Below are positions 12,001 to 21,395 of a stretch of DNA of 64,000 nt, piece by piece. The position numbers and the translations under genes were made by a program. Every line of letters begins with the position of its first letter. Positions within the stretch are counted from its first letter, which is position 1. The stretch is from Haliclona indistincta (Eukaryota; Porifera; Demospongiae; Haplosclerida; Chalinidae). The stretch lies in contig OZ024784.1 of assembly GCA_964017065.1 (NCBI GenBank), positions 6,181,152 to 6,245,151 on the forward strand. The letters run 5' to 3'. The notes below the pieces were generated by a model. That model was not told the origin of the DNA, did not search any database, and saw only the letters and a list, made by a program, of their open reading frames with translations.

Positions 12001-15000
12001 TACATACAGTAAGTATACAATAGTACAAATGTGCAGTGAAGGTTTCTTCTTCTGACCTGTACAGTAAAGAAATACAGTTAGCAAAAAGTCATTCGCTAAT
12101 GATATTCATACACGTGACTAGCCGAAGCTATACTTTTATAAAAGCGCTTGCTGCCTGCGCGCATGCGAGAATCGGCTACACGTAGGTATACATGTACAGC
12201 GGTGGGTCTGCAATGGAAGAATTTGTATGCAAAATTACGAGAGCAATTGGTTCCTGGGATTTAAACAACGTACAAGAAGCATTAAATCAGTTCCTCGGAG
12301 TCGTCTTGACAAATCTAGGGAAAGTTATTTTAAAGAGCTTTACTGAAGCGCTAAATTTTTTGCTGAAAGATCTGATTAGGAAGTTCGGAGAGAAAGTCCA
12401 AGAATGGGTAACAAAAATTGCGCAGAACATTTCCAACGCATTCTCGAGAACGGACCAGAAGAGTGTCAGCGACGCTTGTTTGGGTGACAAAGATTTAATG
12501 AAAGCGCTCGAAGATTTTGCTACAAAAGCAAAAATCAGGGAAGGCGCCAAGTGTCTTAGTAAAGAAGCAGCGAGGAGAGTTGTCAGCAATGCAGCAAAGG
12601 CAGGAGTAAAGCAAGCAGCAAAACAAGCCACGAGTGCAGCCACAAAGCAAGCAACAAAGCAAGGCGCCAAACATCTCGCAAAAATTGTCACCAAAGGAGC
12701 CACACCTTGGTCAATGGTTGCTGATGGTGCTCAACTTGCTCTTGAAGCTACTGGTCACCAAACTGCAGGAAAGACTGTTGGTGCTACTGGTAACATGGCC
12801 TTTGGAGCAGCAGCCGGCGCATTTGTTGGAGGTCCTGTAGGAGCTGTCATCGGAGGTGCTGTTGGTGGTGGAGTCTGGTTAGTTGGTGAAGGATCTGGAA
12901 AAGTCATAGACTGGCTCTGGCCATGAAGTTTTACATTAGCAAAGCACTTGTGTGTGTACACCGTGTAGTGTAGAATTAGCGCTGCAGTATTATCGTGTTG
13001 ATATAATAATAATTATTGCCGAGCGCCTTAGCGCGAGGCATAATATATAACCAGACAGCCTTACAGCGGTTTGAAGAGATCTTGCAACGCCACAGCCAAA
13101 GGGGAAGTACAGTGTTTTTCAGGAGCGTTGCAGCATCTAAACTAGTCTCGTCCCCAGACCACTCCACTTCCGCTTTGCTTGGTAGGGTCTGGTTAAATGA
13201 AAGCAAATTCCTGGTTCCGTGACGTTTCATTCTCAGAATTGTGAAATACCAATCAGATTGCAGTATTTCCCAAAATTCACATGACCTGCACGCGGACGAC
13301 CACTTGCATTGACCCAAGAAATGCTATCATCAAGAGTAAATAATGATAAGAGAGTATCGAACGCCGTATGGCCCCATAGAAACACTCTGTGCGAAGTAAC
13401 GTGACAGGCACGTGATTCTATGACGCAAACAGATCTTGGTCTGCCAGGTTGTGACGCAGGCGTCACGCCTCCCTCGATCATGATCGATCATAAAGCTAGG
13501 CTGCACGAGACGCTCGAGCGTACAGCTGCCTAGTCCGCGAGAGAAAACCAGCTGGAGAATTCCAGTGGAACGTTTTGCAGCCAACCACGAGAAGACGGGC
13601 CTGCTTGTCTGTTGAAACGACGTCAAACTGCAGTTTGTCGGCAAAAGTTTCCCGTCCAGCTTGCGCACGGTCACTCTGCCGGGATCATCAGGCAGTATCA
13701 TTGTCTTTGGGACGCGGCATTCTTCGAGTGGACTAGCTGGTCTTCTGGGCATAGAACGCTGTTAGTAGACGTAGTGGGAGTGGTACCATGCAGCGATGCG
13801 TAATAACACGTAATTTTTCTCACGTGCCTGTCACGTTACTTCGCACAGAGTGTTTCTATGGGGTCATACGGCGTTCGATACTCTCTTATCATTATTTACT
13901 CTTGCTATCATGGAATCGATATCGAAGAGTACCGAACAGCTTGGATATTCGTGTTTGTCGGCTGAGCAGCAAGAAGTCATGGTCAATTTCGTAGCGGGGC
14001 GAGACATATTTATTTCTTTTCCCACAGACGCTGGGAAGTCTCTTGACTACCTAGTCCTACCAAGTATCTTCAACTTGCTTCGTAACAGTAAATCTAGCAT
14101 AGTTATAGTGGTGTGTCTTTTGAGAGCTGATCGAGCGGAGCTGATAGAAGGCCATGTAGCTAGCCTCGTCCCCAGGCTCTGAGCCTGGGGACGAGGTTAA
14201 CCAAGTAGCTAATTATTATGCACATGATTTCGCGCGTGACAATTACATCATTGAACCAGGAATTTGCCTTCATTTAAGCCAGGAATACCCGAACTATTCT
14301 TTCTTGCTGCCCTTTGCACAATATAATCTACAATGTCCTGGCTATTACTTGCCCGTTTTACATGGAAAATGGGTGTACCCACACTCCAATAGCACTTGCC
14401 GTATTTGGAACAAAGTTATTTCGTACTCTGCAATCACGAGAGACCCACATAGGGGTGGGTGGGTTGTGGGGAGGGCGAGAGGTGGCATTTTTTGGCACTC
14501 TGGCAAAAGTAGATGTATCTTCTTCCATCGCTCTTGCTGGTAGGGAATTTTTGCCAGAATCGTGTCTTCTCATTAAACATTCGCCCCTCTGTAACTTATA
14601 GACAGAGACCTTTTTGCAAAATCCCAAACATACGTTTCTTCCTTGTGTACCAAAGTTTATGTCTGACATTTTGTGTGGGTGGGGCATGGCTAGGAAAGAA
14701 ACGCACTTTTTCGTCATTGGGTGGAGCTTGCTACGCCCACAAGACGAATGGTGACTTTCTTCGGTGATCAGTGTGATTGAGCAAGCCTTCAACTAACAGT
14801 AGAAACCAAAATATTTGTAATCCTGATGTTAGGGCGATCCACCCTTAACCAGACCCTCTACTAAGTAAAGCGGAAGGGGAGTGGTCTGAGGACTAAACTA
14901 GCGATTGTCATCTTAGTCACGTGATAGTTTTATGGCGTATCACTTGATAAATTCTTAGTAGATGTAGTTATAGTGCAGTGAATATGCCAAAAGCCTTTTC

Positions 15001-18000
15001 AGTTGATCTCCGTTGGAGAATTTTGTGGCTTCCTTCGTCTTTACAAGGGGTTGAAGTACAAAACTATTGCTGAGCTGCTTTAGTGTCCATACCTCAACTG
15101 TGAGCCGAATTGTTTCACGATCGATACAACACAGCGCTGTAGCTGTATCGGTAAACCCGCGGCTTGAAGTCTTCGCAACAGCAATGCTGTGGCCTGTGAA
15201 AACGTGGTATCATCTGCTACTATAGACCGGTTGGGCGCTAATAATTGACTGCAATAATTCTAAGGAAAAAAATCATAAACTGCCAGCTTTGTGCTGGCTT
15301 GTAACTAACATGGAAAAAATGTTAAGTGAAAGAAGCTAGAACTTCTTGAAATCCATTATTATGAGGAAAACCAGACCAATCATTGTAAACGAGAAATTGA
15401 ACGGGAGACCTGATCTGAATTCTTTGTCTTGTATACAGTAAAAGATGGTTTGTCTTATACTACATTACAAGATAAAACATGGCTAACTAGTGGACTTTGC
15501 AGACCAAAATCAGTATGTCCACTGTTATCCTGCTGGGTGGTCTTACATAACTGGAATTACACTTAGATTTTCCTATGAATGCTGTGTTGATTTTCCCACC
15601 ATGTAGTCTACTTGCATAGGATTAGATAGACAATGAATATTAAAAACCTTTTCCAGGAATAGGATTGCAACTAGTGTATTTTGCAAGGATTGTGAACTTG
15701 TACATTTATGCAGCTTGTATGCAAGTAATATAAGAAGGCTGTTAGCATTATGCTATGTACAGCTGATTGCCGCAAACTTGACTCTCAGTTTTGACAAACA
15801 GACTACAAGGACTCATATTTGTAGTCAACACCACACCTCTCCCTGTACATGCTAGTATAGGGAGAAGTGTGATGTTGACCACAAATTAACAGTCCTTGTA
15901 GTCTGTTGTCAAAACTGAGGTCAAGTTTGCTGCAATCATCTGTAAACAAAAGTACTAGTACAGTACACAATAGATAACCAATGATTGTACTTTTCCAACT
16001 GAGTTTTTATTACTTTTTGGAATAAAGTGGCACCTTGCAAGCACTAAGTATTAGTTAAAGCATGGTTGGAGTGCTTTACTGATTTAGAGCATACCTTGGT
16101 CAAAGATCATCAATTGAAAGTTATGTGAAGTGCACCATCTTAGTGCACCATCTTAGTCCACCATCTAAGTGCACCATCTTAGTCCAGAATGTGCAATATG
16201 GGATTTATAGCATGGGTGATCTTTGACCTAGGTATACTTTAATTATGTCTTGATATTGCGTTAGTGGATATTATGCTTTATGGTCTACGTTCTAGATTTA
16301 TCATTGCAAGTAGTAATGAAACCGCTGTAATAGATTTGCTGAAAAGTTAGTTACAAGGGCTTATTCAGAGGGTGAATAATAATTATTCAGCAGTATGCAT
16401 CTAACTAATACTTTAAAGTAATAATTATAAATAATAGCAACGAAAATAACTAACTAATTTAAAATCTACTAAAACAAAACTAACCTAACTAAGTGAGACA
16501 GTCTAGAGACCTGCAGCGAGACACCCACATGGACGCGTTGCATCTCCACAAAATAACTGAAAGTTTCTGTAAGATAAGGGGAGTTGAGTTCGTGACGCCA
16601 AGACGGGAGTTTCTCATGCGGGCAATTCCCTTGATGGTAGAGCAAGCCTAAGAGCTCCAGCCACCCAAGACCTCCACAGCGAGAGGGATAAAAGAAATAC
16701 CTTCTGCGCGACAAAGCTTGTCATGAGCAGCAATTTTGCGAGCCTCAGCAACCTGAAGAGCATGGCCCTGAGAAGAGGAGGTGGACTGGATAGTGGAGGA
16801 TAGCAGATAGGAGATTACTGTGACATCCAGAGCAGCTGGCAACCTGCGCTTCCAACAGGGAAGGAAAATGTCAGCGGGACGAGAGCAGCCACTCGGGATG
16901 AGAGAAGGAACCTCCAGCCGAGGAGAGCGAGCGGCAGAGCGAGCAGAAGCACAGAGATCGCATCACGCAAGGCATTGTGATGCAGAATTCTGTCCCCATT
17001 GCCCCCACATTCGACGAAATGGTCTCCAAAAAGAATCACATGTCTTGTTGCACACTGAGCATGAGGCGTCAGGAGGAGCCATGGGAATGCCAAGCCAGTA
17101 CTTAAGAGAGGTGCTGAATTCCCATTCATTGAGATGAAGACCCAAAGCAGAGCAGGGAACAACTTTCAGCCAGTCACCAGCATGAGGGATAGATGATGAG
17201 AGGACCAAAGCCCTAGATCGGAAATAACAAACTAATTATTATTATTAATTTTCTGTGATAAGCCTTTGTGTACTCTTCTTGCTTACAGCTATACCTGCCA
17301 TTACTGGACAATGGGAAAACCAAAATTAATGAAATAGCAAACATACATGACCTATACATGTAGGACATCCTAATCAAGCCTCAAGTCAAATGCCTGCTTT
17401 GTGTCTCTATATTCTAGATAAGCTAGCTGCTAGTCTAGCAGCTGACTCTTTTTACCACACCTACTGATAATTGTGGGAAAAGGCCTAGGAAACATTGTCA
17501 TTAATAGCTTTTTGGGAAGTAAATCATGTGAGCAGAGGAACAATGCACAGAAGGTCCAACCAGCTATAGTTACCTGCGGTACTGCAGGTCAGTATTTTGC
17601 TATCTACACTAGCGCTCTGTCTCATAGACTGCAGCATGTTATTCTTGGTTCTATGTAGCATAATAATAATAGTATTCATGCCATAAACTATATTTATGAA
17701 AAAATGTGATTGCCCAATTGATAACTATGAATGCTGTTTACCAGTGCCAGGTGTTTAGACTGGCAGTGATGAACAATAACAATAGAACAATAATTATTAG
17801 CAACCCAAATTTTTATAGCAATTGGTTTGAAGAATCTTGAAAAGCCAGAAATTGTTTTTCTTAAACGCATCTTCGAAAATCTTGGGAGGAACATTTTTAG
17901 CAACTTTATTGATGCAGTGAGAGAATGCTACCATGAACTACATGTAGCATTTTCAGTGTTTTTTTTGCAGAGTTGAAATGGTTTTATAGCGTATTGTTTC

Positions 18001-20657
18001 TTTTGTATGTAGTTTTTGATGGTGTGCTAGAGTTGTAGGATAATAAGGTATAATTATTATTGGCTTTTTGTGTCCTTTAGTTAGTTTGTGTTTTGCATGG
18101 CTTCTTCAGTTTTTTGATTTTGCTGTTGCTGTGTGCTCTGTTTTAAATAATATTTGTTGAGAACAAGTAGGTTTAGAAAAGCAATGCTGTTGTAGTGTAT
18201 CTGACTTTGCTGAGAAAACTCAAATGGTGTTGTGAGTAATAATTATGCCTCAGTGGGTGGAGCCACCGGAGATTGTTTGTCTGCAACCACTACATATATG
18301 CTACACAGTGTTGTCAAACTCACAGCAATAATGATTGCAGTAGTCTCGTAGATCTTCTAGAGGATAAAGTAAAAGGCAACCTGCATCTCTTCATACTGCA
18401 TGATAGCTGTAGTAACTTGTGTTGTCAAAGCATGTTCAGTGTGCAGTATGTATGCGAGGCATCAGCACCTGTGGTGCTATTAATTTTTTGCTACAGTGGC
18501 AATTTATGTAATACAATTATTACATACTAACTACATGTACTACAATGTACTGGACAAACATGATTTAAATTTTAAACTCTTGTTTACTATCAAGCACATG
18601 TCTTGAACTGAAACCACTCTTGTATTAATTGAACAGCATCTTGTTCTTTAGCCAACTGTGATTGTGATAATTCTTTTTGCTGTGTAGGGGTAAAGGAGAC
18701 TACTATCGACTGGGACATGGTGACGACTCTCACCAACGTACTCCAAAGCGTGTGATGGGGCTACTGTCCAACGAGGTGGTGGTGGACATTGCCTGTGGTT
18801 CTCTGCACTGTGTGGTCTGCACACACAGTGGTAAGGTGTTCTCTTGGGGAGATAATGATGAGGGCCAGATTGGAAACGACACCACTTCAGCAGTTCCTAT
18901 ACCAACAGTGAGTAATAAAAACAGAAGACTGTTTCCTTCCCTCTTTCATTCATTTCTCTCTTCTTCTCATTTCTCCTCTTTGCATTATACAGACTGTCAA
19001 CATTGGTGGGGATGTCCACATAGATCATGTTGCATGTGGCTCTGCACACAGCATAGCTTGGTCTTCTGTACGACGAAAGCTAGCATGTCCTCTCCCTTCA
19101 CGAGTGCCTATGGAACTCAACCATCTTCAAACGTTTGAGATATCTGACCTCCGCAATCGTCTTGTCCTTCTCCATCACTTTTCCAGTTTATTCTGTAAAT
19201 CACTCACTCTCTTTACTCTTCAACCACCTTCATCTGACCTAGTCACTCATGAACAGGAGACAAATGTTGGCTATGATAAGCTCAGAGGACTCATTCACTC
19301 TGCAGCCAAGGTAAGCTAAACTTTTCAAGTTATTGTTGTAAGTTGTGTTTATTACTGTAGGAATCAGCATTCCGACGTGTTGTCAAGGCAACCATGACAC
19401 AAGGCAAGCAACATGGTCCCGTGATAGAGCTTAACAGACTCTCTGTGAAAAGATCACGTATAAAGGGTGGGCTGGCTGGGCCTAACGGGCTCCATTCTGT
19501 GTTTGGTCAGATGAGTTCAAAGTGGAGTGTGCTGAGTACAGATGACCTACTCTTGGCCCATCGTGTCTGGAAGGTCAAGTTTGTAGGCGAGAGTGTCGAT
19601 GATTGTGGCGGAGGATATTCTGAGTCAATAGCAGAAATGTGTGATGAGCTGCAGAATGGATCATTACCACTGCTCATTCAGACACCAAATGGTCGTGAAG
19701 ATTCTGGTGTCAACAGAGATTGCTTTATCTTCAACCCTGAAGCCACTTCTCCTGTACATCTAAACATGTTTCGTTTCTTGGGCATTTTACTTGGTATAGC
19801 AATTCGCTCTGGATCACCAATAGACATCAACCTTGCCCCTCCTGTGTGGAAACAAGTTGCTGGAATGCAGCTAACACTTGAAGACTTATCTGAAATAGAC
19901 TCTGATTACATTACTGGTCTCATGTATATTCGAGAGAATCCTGAAGCATTCTTTGGTATTGACTTTACAGCACCAAGTGCCAGTGGACGTGAGGTATCTC
20001 TTCACCCATCCTGGACCCAGCTCTCTCCGACAAACTGTCACGACTATGTCAAGCTAGCTATCCACATGCGACTTCACGAATTCGATCAGCAGGTAGTTGC
20101 TGTACGAGAGGGTCTCAGTAAAGTGATTCCTATGCCTTTGCTTCATTTGTTCACTGGTCCCGAGACAGAGACTATGGTCGGTGGGAGCCAAGAGATCTCA
20201 ATTGAACTGCTCAAGTCTGTTACTACCTACAAAGGAATTGATCAGCATGCTTCACTCATTCGCTGGTTCTGGGAGGTCATGGAGGCTTTTAATCAGAATG
20301 AGAGAGCGTTGTTTTTGAGATTTGTCTGGGGAAGGACTCGTCTGCCTCGTACTACAGCTGACTTCCGAGGAAGAGATTTTGTGCTTCAGGTAAGCTGTTT
20401 ATTACTTTTTGATAATGTGTCACTGATTTTTTGCTATACAGATACTGGACAAGTATTATCCACCAGATTACTACCTTCCTGAGTCTTACACATGTTTCTT
20501 TCTTCTTAAGTTACCACGCTATTCATGTAAACCAGTTCTTGAGGAGAAACTACGTTACGCCATCTACTTCTGCAAGTCTATAGACACTGATGACTATGCT
20601 CGTGTGAACCTACAAGAAGGAACTCTTTTGGATGAAGCAGAAGGCGATGAAGACTAG
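1..20657 (+). CDS. HERC2: HERC2-like giant HECT E3 ubiquitin ligase (5' partial, many exons)
   Basis: HECT-type E3 ubiquitin ligase; in animals HERC2 acts in DNA-damage and centrosome ubiquitin signalling. Exonic translation gives, in order: MIB/HERC2 domain (1-190, [11 protein letters not shown] and [12 protein letters not shown]); a helical stretch (1235-1625); a beta-rich segment (1677-1871); UBA (2876-3115); CPH/Cul7 domain (3330-3870); a second MIB-like segment (4000-4150); ZZ zinc finger (4200-4320, CRSC, CQVC and CRAC pairs); DOC/APC10 domain (4460-4990); RCC1 blade domain (5100-6560); a conserved middle part (6640-8420); a second RCC1 domain (8460-9737 continuing at 18688-19080); and HECT (19370-20657). 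The catalytic Cys is at 20493-20495 in SYTCFF, followed by LPRYSC. Domain order matches HERC2, so the upstream RLD1 and cytochrome-b5 parts should lie left of the window. Most introns are about 50-60 nt; one is 8.95 kb. Exon borders were read by eye, so a few may be off. Confidence 0.93.
702..1229 (+). repeat. 37-bp minisatellite filling a HERC2 intron
   Basis: About 14 head-to-tail copies of a 37-bp unit (core GTAGCTCATACTCTCAG followed by TGTCTCACATGTTAGACAAT). Variants have CATATG for CACATG, and two copies carry a short AATAATTATA insertion (near 780 and 1192). The array starts directly behind the donor at about 699 and runs to the acceptor near 1234, so nearly the whole intron is repeat. 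Each unit contains an acceptor-like CTCATACTCTCAG. Confidence 0.95.
1949..2020 (+). tRNA. tRNA-Gln (anticodon TTG) inside a HERC2 intron
   Basis: A complete cloverleaf. The acceptor stem GGTCTCA (1949-1955) pairs with TGAGACC (2013-2019), with discriminator T2020. The D arm has TGTAATGGTTAGCA. The anticodon stem CTGGA/TCCAG encloses loop CTTTGAA, anticodon TTG at 1982-1984. The T arm carries GTTCAAATC. It closely resembles the common metazoan tRNA-Gln sequence. A T7 run at 2023-2029 can serve as Pol III terminator. It lies in a HERC2 intron (about 1872-2116), same strand as the host. All stems pair, so it looks functional and not like a SINE head. Confidence 0.95.
2023..2029 (+). terminator. 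Pol III oligo-T terminator of the tRNA-Gln gene
   Basis: A run of seven T begins three bases after the discriminator base of the tRNA, the usual spacing for RNA polymerase III termination. The same T-rich tract sits upstream in the host intron and cannot interfere with the later acceptor near 2116. Confidence 0.75.
2941..3004 (+). repeat. (CA)n microsatellite in HERC2 intron
   Basis: A near-uninterrupted CA dinucleotide tract with a few CG interruptions, lying just behind the donor that ends the first UBA exon. Histidine/threonine or valine/cysteine ORFs across it are artefacts of the repeat. Confidence 0.95.
10020..10240 (+). repeat. MITE-like repeat, second copy of the 32043-32363 element
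   Basis: Begins with AGCGTATAAGGGGAAGGAG, then shares long stretches with the intact copy at 32043-32363: the GCTTGCGCTGCAAAAACC segment, the AAGGAAGGT hairpin half and the GTGTATAGGTAAGAAATAGC-like segment. The right terminal inverted repeat seen in the other copy is not found here, so this copy is truncated or decayed. Confidence 0.8.
10397..10874 (+). repeat. Direct repeat pair of about 130-180 bp
   Basis: 10397-10527 and 10694-10874 both start with ATGTATAGTGGTTGACTG, contain TTAAACTATGATAT, GATGTTATGAGGTGTCCA and AATTCCCATATACA, and end with CATCACATGC. The second copy is longer because of a (CTA)n expansion and short insertions. The spacing of about 300 bp suggests a local duplication or two copies of one element. 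Confidence 0.8.
11398..11462 (+). repeat. Short imperfect tandem repeat
   Basis: CAGGCAGACCACATTCG is repeated at about 22-24 bp spacing, with partial GACCACATTCGCTCA copies following. It lies about 700 bp upstream of the nested ORF, in otherwise unremarkable intron sequence. Confidence 0.6.
12137..12143 (+). promoter_or_regulatory. TATA box upstream of the nested ORF
   Basis: TATAAAA lies 49 bp upstream of the first ATG (12192) of the nested intronic ORF and is followed by a GC-rich stretch with GCGCGCATGCG. This is the only canonical TATA box I noticed next to an ORF in the giant intron. It supports independent transcription but does not prove it. Confidence 0.45.
12192..12926 (+). CDS. 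Nested single-exon ORF: Lys/Ala-rich protein with glycine-zipper-like C-terminus, function unknown
   Basis: A 244-residue open frame wholly inside the 8.95-kb HERC2 intron, same strand. I do not recognise the family. Residues about 10-90 are amphipathic helical repeats without Pro. Residues about 105-165 are very Ala/Lys/Gln-rich ([20 protein letters not shown]). Residues about 190-235 are hydrophobic and glycine-rich with small-residue spacing ([20 protein letters not shown]), ending in DWLWP. No classical signal peptide is seen. A second ATG follows at codon 8 (MEEFVCK). The composition resembles membrane-inserting or oligomerising helices, but that is inference. A TATA box lies 49 bp upstream. 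It could alternatively be a domesticated or transferred gene, or a mobile-element protein. Confidence 0.6.
   Translation: MYSGGSAMEEFVCKITRAIGSWDLNNVQEALNQFLGVVLTNLGKVILKSFTEALNFLLKDLIRKFGEKVQEWVTKIAQNISNAFSRTDQKSVSDACLGDKDLMKALEDFATKAKIREGAKCLSKEAARRVVSNAAKAGVKQAAKQATSAATKQATKQGAKHLAKIVTKGATPWSMVADGAQLALEATGHQTAGKTVGATGNMAFGAAAGAFVGGPVGAVIGGAVGGGVWLVGEGSGKVIDWLWP
13321..13912. repeat. Inverted repeat, arms of about 90 bp
   Basis: 13321-13412 and 13822-13912 are reverse complements with few mismatches, sharing AGAGAGTATCGAACGCCGTA and CACTCTGTGCGAAGTAACG in opposite orientations. The right arm runs into the start of the RecQ-like ORF (ATG at 13910). The 410-bp spacer holds no recognisable gene. 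Confidence 0.85.
13910..14182 (+). pseudogene. RecQ-like DEAD/DEAH helicase N-terminal fragment
   Basis: The frame from ATG 13910 reads like the start of a RecQ-type helicase: a Q-motif-like segment ([19 protein letters not shown]), then motif I in the form FPTDAGKS, then [10 protein letters not shown]. RecQ proteins usually have PTGxGKSLCY, so the Walker A glycine is replaced by Asp and Cys by Asp. The frame ends after about 90 residues inside a palindrome, with no DEAH motif or second helicase lobe. It is best read as a dead fragment left by a mobile or duplicated helicase gene. Confidence 0.6.
14164..14196. repeat. 33-bp perfect palindrome
   Basis: CCTCGTCCCCAGGCTC and its exact reverse complement are separated by a single T, giving 16-bp arms. 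It closes the RecQ-like fragment (its last codons lie in the palindrome). CTCGTCCCCAG also occurs at 13146-13156 in the outer repeat, so it is probably a shared terminal motif of local foldback elements. Confidence 0.9.
14984..15185 (+). pseudogene. Decayed DNA transposase N-terminus (helix-turn-helix)
   Basis: ATG at 14984 opens [16 protein letters not shown], typical of the N-terminal HTH of Tc1/IS630-like or related DDE transposases in animals. Continuing requires frame changes: [12 protein letters not shown] in one frame, then [10 protein letters not shown] in another, matching the HTH pattern with a TVSRIV recognition helix. Stops and at least two frameshifts show it is dead. No DDE catalytic part was found. 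Confidence 0.65.
15757..15946. repeat. Foldback element, arms of about 85 bp
   Basis: The left arm (15757-15841) and right arm (15860-15946) are reverse complements with few mismatches: GCAAACTTGA, CTCAGTTTTGACAA, AGACTACAAGGAC on the left return inverted on the right. The loop near 15845-15858 is short. This is a long hairpin of the MITE/foldback type. Confidence 0.9.
16089..16237. repeat. Small MITE with internal 13-bp tandem repeats
   Basis: Terminal inverted repeats of about 22 bp (CATACCTTGGTCAAAGATCA at 16090-16109 and its near reverse complement at 16214-16236) flank four copies of GTGCACCATCTTA-like units at 16130-16185. Confidence 0.75.
16480..17210 (-). pseudogene. Retroelement-derived ORF remnant, broken by frameshifts
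   Basis: The minus strand reads in pieces: [11 protein letters not shown], then [22 protein letters not shown], later [32 protein letters not shown] and [14 protein letters not shown]. The order (paired Cys, then a His/Cys knuckle followed by RHNALRD-like sequence, then a GGW motif) is the C-terminal pattern I associate with reverse-transcriptase-bearing repeats in invertebrate genomes. The frame changes at least twice. No reverse transcriptase core remains. Confidence 0.55.
17220..18687. other. Intron sequence with no recognisable feature
   Basis: AT-rich sequence between the retroelement remnant and the RCC1 exon starting at 18688. Short frames on both strands show no domain or motif, and I saw no clear terminal repeats. 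Confidence 0.6.
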
Positions 20658-20787
20658 CTGGGTTTTAAAGTCATTCAACATAGTTTATTTGTACCTCTTA
20701 TTATTGTTGTGTAAACTTTGTATGTTGCCTGTGGTGATGTCTATTATTATTATTATTATTATTGATACTGATTATTCATGAGCGGAT

Positions 20788-20895
20788 CGGATCACTTTCT
20801 AAGTAGCCAATCAGAATAGACTTTAGTGAGCTAAAATTTGATTGGTCAATGCCCAAGTGATCCGCGCGGGCTGATCTCGTGCTTGAGCATAAAGA
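20788..20895 (+). promoter_or_regulatory. Histone H2AX promoter elements
   Basis: Two CCAAT boxes in opposite orientation (CCAAT at 20807-20811 and ATTGG at 20841-20845) are flanked by an inverted pair CGGATCACTT (20788-20797) and AAGTGATCCG (20855-20864). A TATA-like ATAAAG lies at 20889-20894, 77 bp before the ATG. Paired CCAAT boxes are typical of metazoan histone promoters. Confidence 0.6.
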
Positions 20896-20970
20896 GCGAG
20901 CAACACAGCTCACTCCATTCATTCAAGTTCTTTTCAAGTCGCTCTTGTCGTTCATTACTCAAATCTCAAC

Positions 20971-21369
20971 ATGTCTGGACGTGGTAAAGGAGGCAAAGCT
21001 CGTGCCAAGGCTAAGAGTCGTTCTGCCCGTGCTGGTCTTCAGTTTCCAGTAGGTCGTGTTCATCGTCTTCTCAAGACTGGCAACTACTCTGAGCGTGTCG
21101 GTGCTGGCGCCCCAGTGTACCTGGCTGCTGTCATGGAATACCTCACCGCTGAGATCCTAGAGTTGGCTGGCAATGCCGCCAGGGACAATAAGAAGCAGAG
21201 GGTCAACCCCCGCCATCTTCAGCTGGCCATCCGTAACGATGAAGAGTTGAACAAGCTACTTGCAGGAGTGACCATCGCCCAGGGAGGTGTACTGCCTAAC
21301 ATCCATGCAGTGCTCCTGCCCAAGAAGACTGGCTCTGGCAAGAAGGGTTCTCAGTCACAAGAATTCTAA
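20971..21369 (+). CDS. H2AX: Histone H2A.X
   Basis: An intronless 132-residue H2A: starts [18 protein letters not shown], has the histone-fold [14 protein letters not shown] and the acidic-patch region (residues NDEELNKLL). It ends SQSQEF, which fits the SQ(E/D)-hydrophobic motif that defines H2A.X and is phosphorylated by ATM/ATR-type kinases at double-strand breaks. Length and intronless state match replication-dependent H2A. A canonical stem-loop follows the stop. It lies 314 bp downstream of HERC2, itself a break-response ligase in vertebrates; the adjacency may be chance. Confidence 0.97.
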   Translation: MSGRGKGGKARAKAKSRSARAGLQFPVGRVHRLLKTGNYSERVGAGAPVYLAAVMEYLTAEILELAGNAARDNKKQRVNPRHLQLAIRNDEELNKLLAGVTIAQGGVLPNIHAVLLPKKTGSGKKGSQSQEF

Positions 21370-21395
21370 ACTATTCACTTTTTATTTTCCCAAAC

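Larger units (their letters stand above)
13141..14893. repeat. Outer inverted repeat bracketing the RecQ-like fragment
   Basis: 13154-13192 (CAGACCACTCC, CTTCCGCTTT, GGGTCTGG) is the imperfect reverse complement of 14849-14895. Together they bracket about 1.7 kb containing the inner inverted repeat and the helicase fragment, as expected for termini of a decayed DNA element. No target duplication was identified. Confidence 0.5.
9738..18687 (+). other. 8.95-kb HERC2 intron, a nest of mobile-element remains and one nested gene
   Basis: The donor follows ACACCTG (exon end 9737) and the acceptor precedes GGGTAAAGG (exon start 18688). The splice restores the RCC1 blade motif [12 protein letters not shown], so the intron interrupts the third RCC1 domain. 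It is more than 100 times longer than neighbouring introns. Contents: a MITE-like copy (10020-10240), direct repeats (10397-10874), a nested ORF (12192-12926), inverted repeats around a RecQ-like fragment (13141-14893), a transposase remnant (14984-15185), a foldback (15757-15946), a small MITE (16089-16237) and a retroelement remnant (16480-17210). I see nothing recognisable in 17220-18687. Confidence 0.85.

Noticed and set aside
14358..14792. 144-residue minus-strand ORF in the HERC2 intron
   Set aside because: No recognisable motif, biased composition and position between inverted repeats; likely chance.
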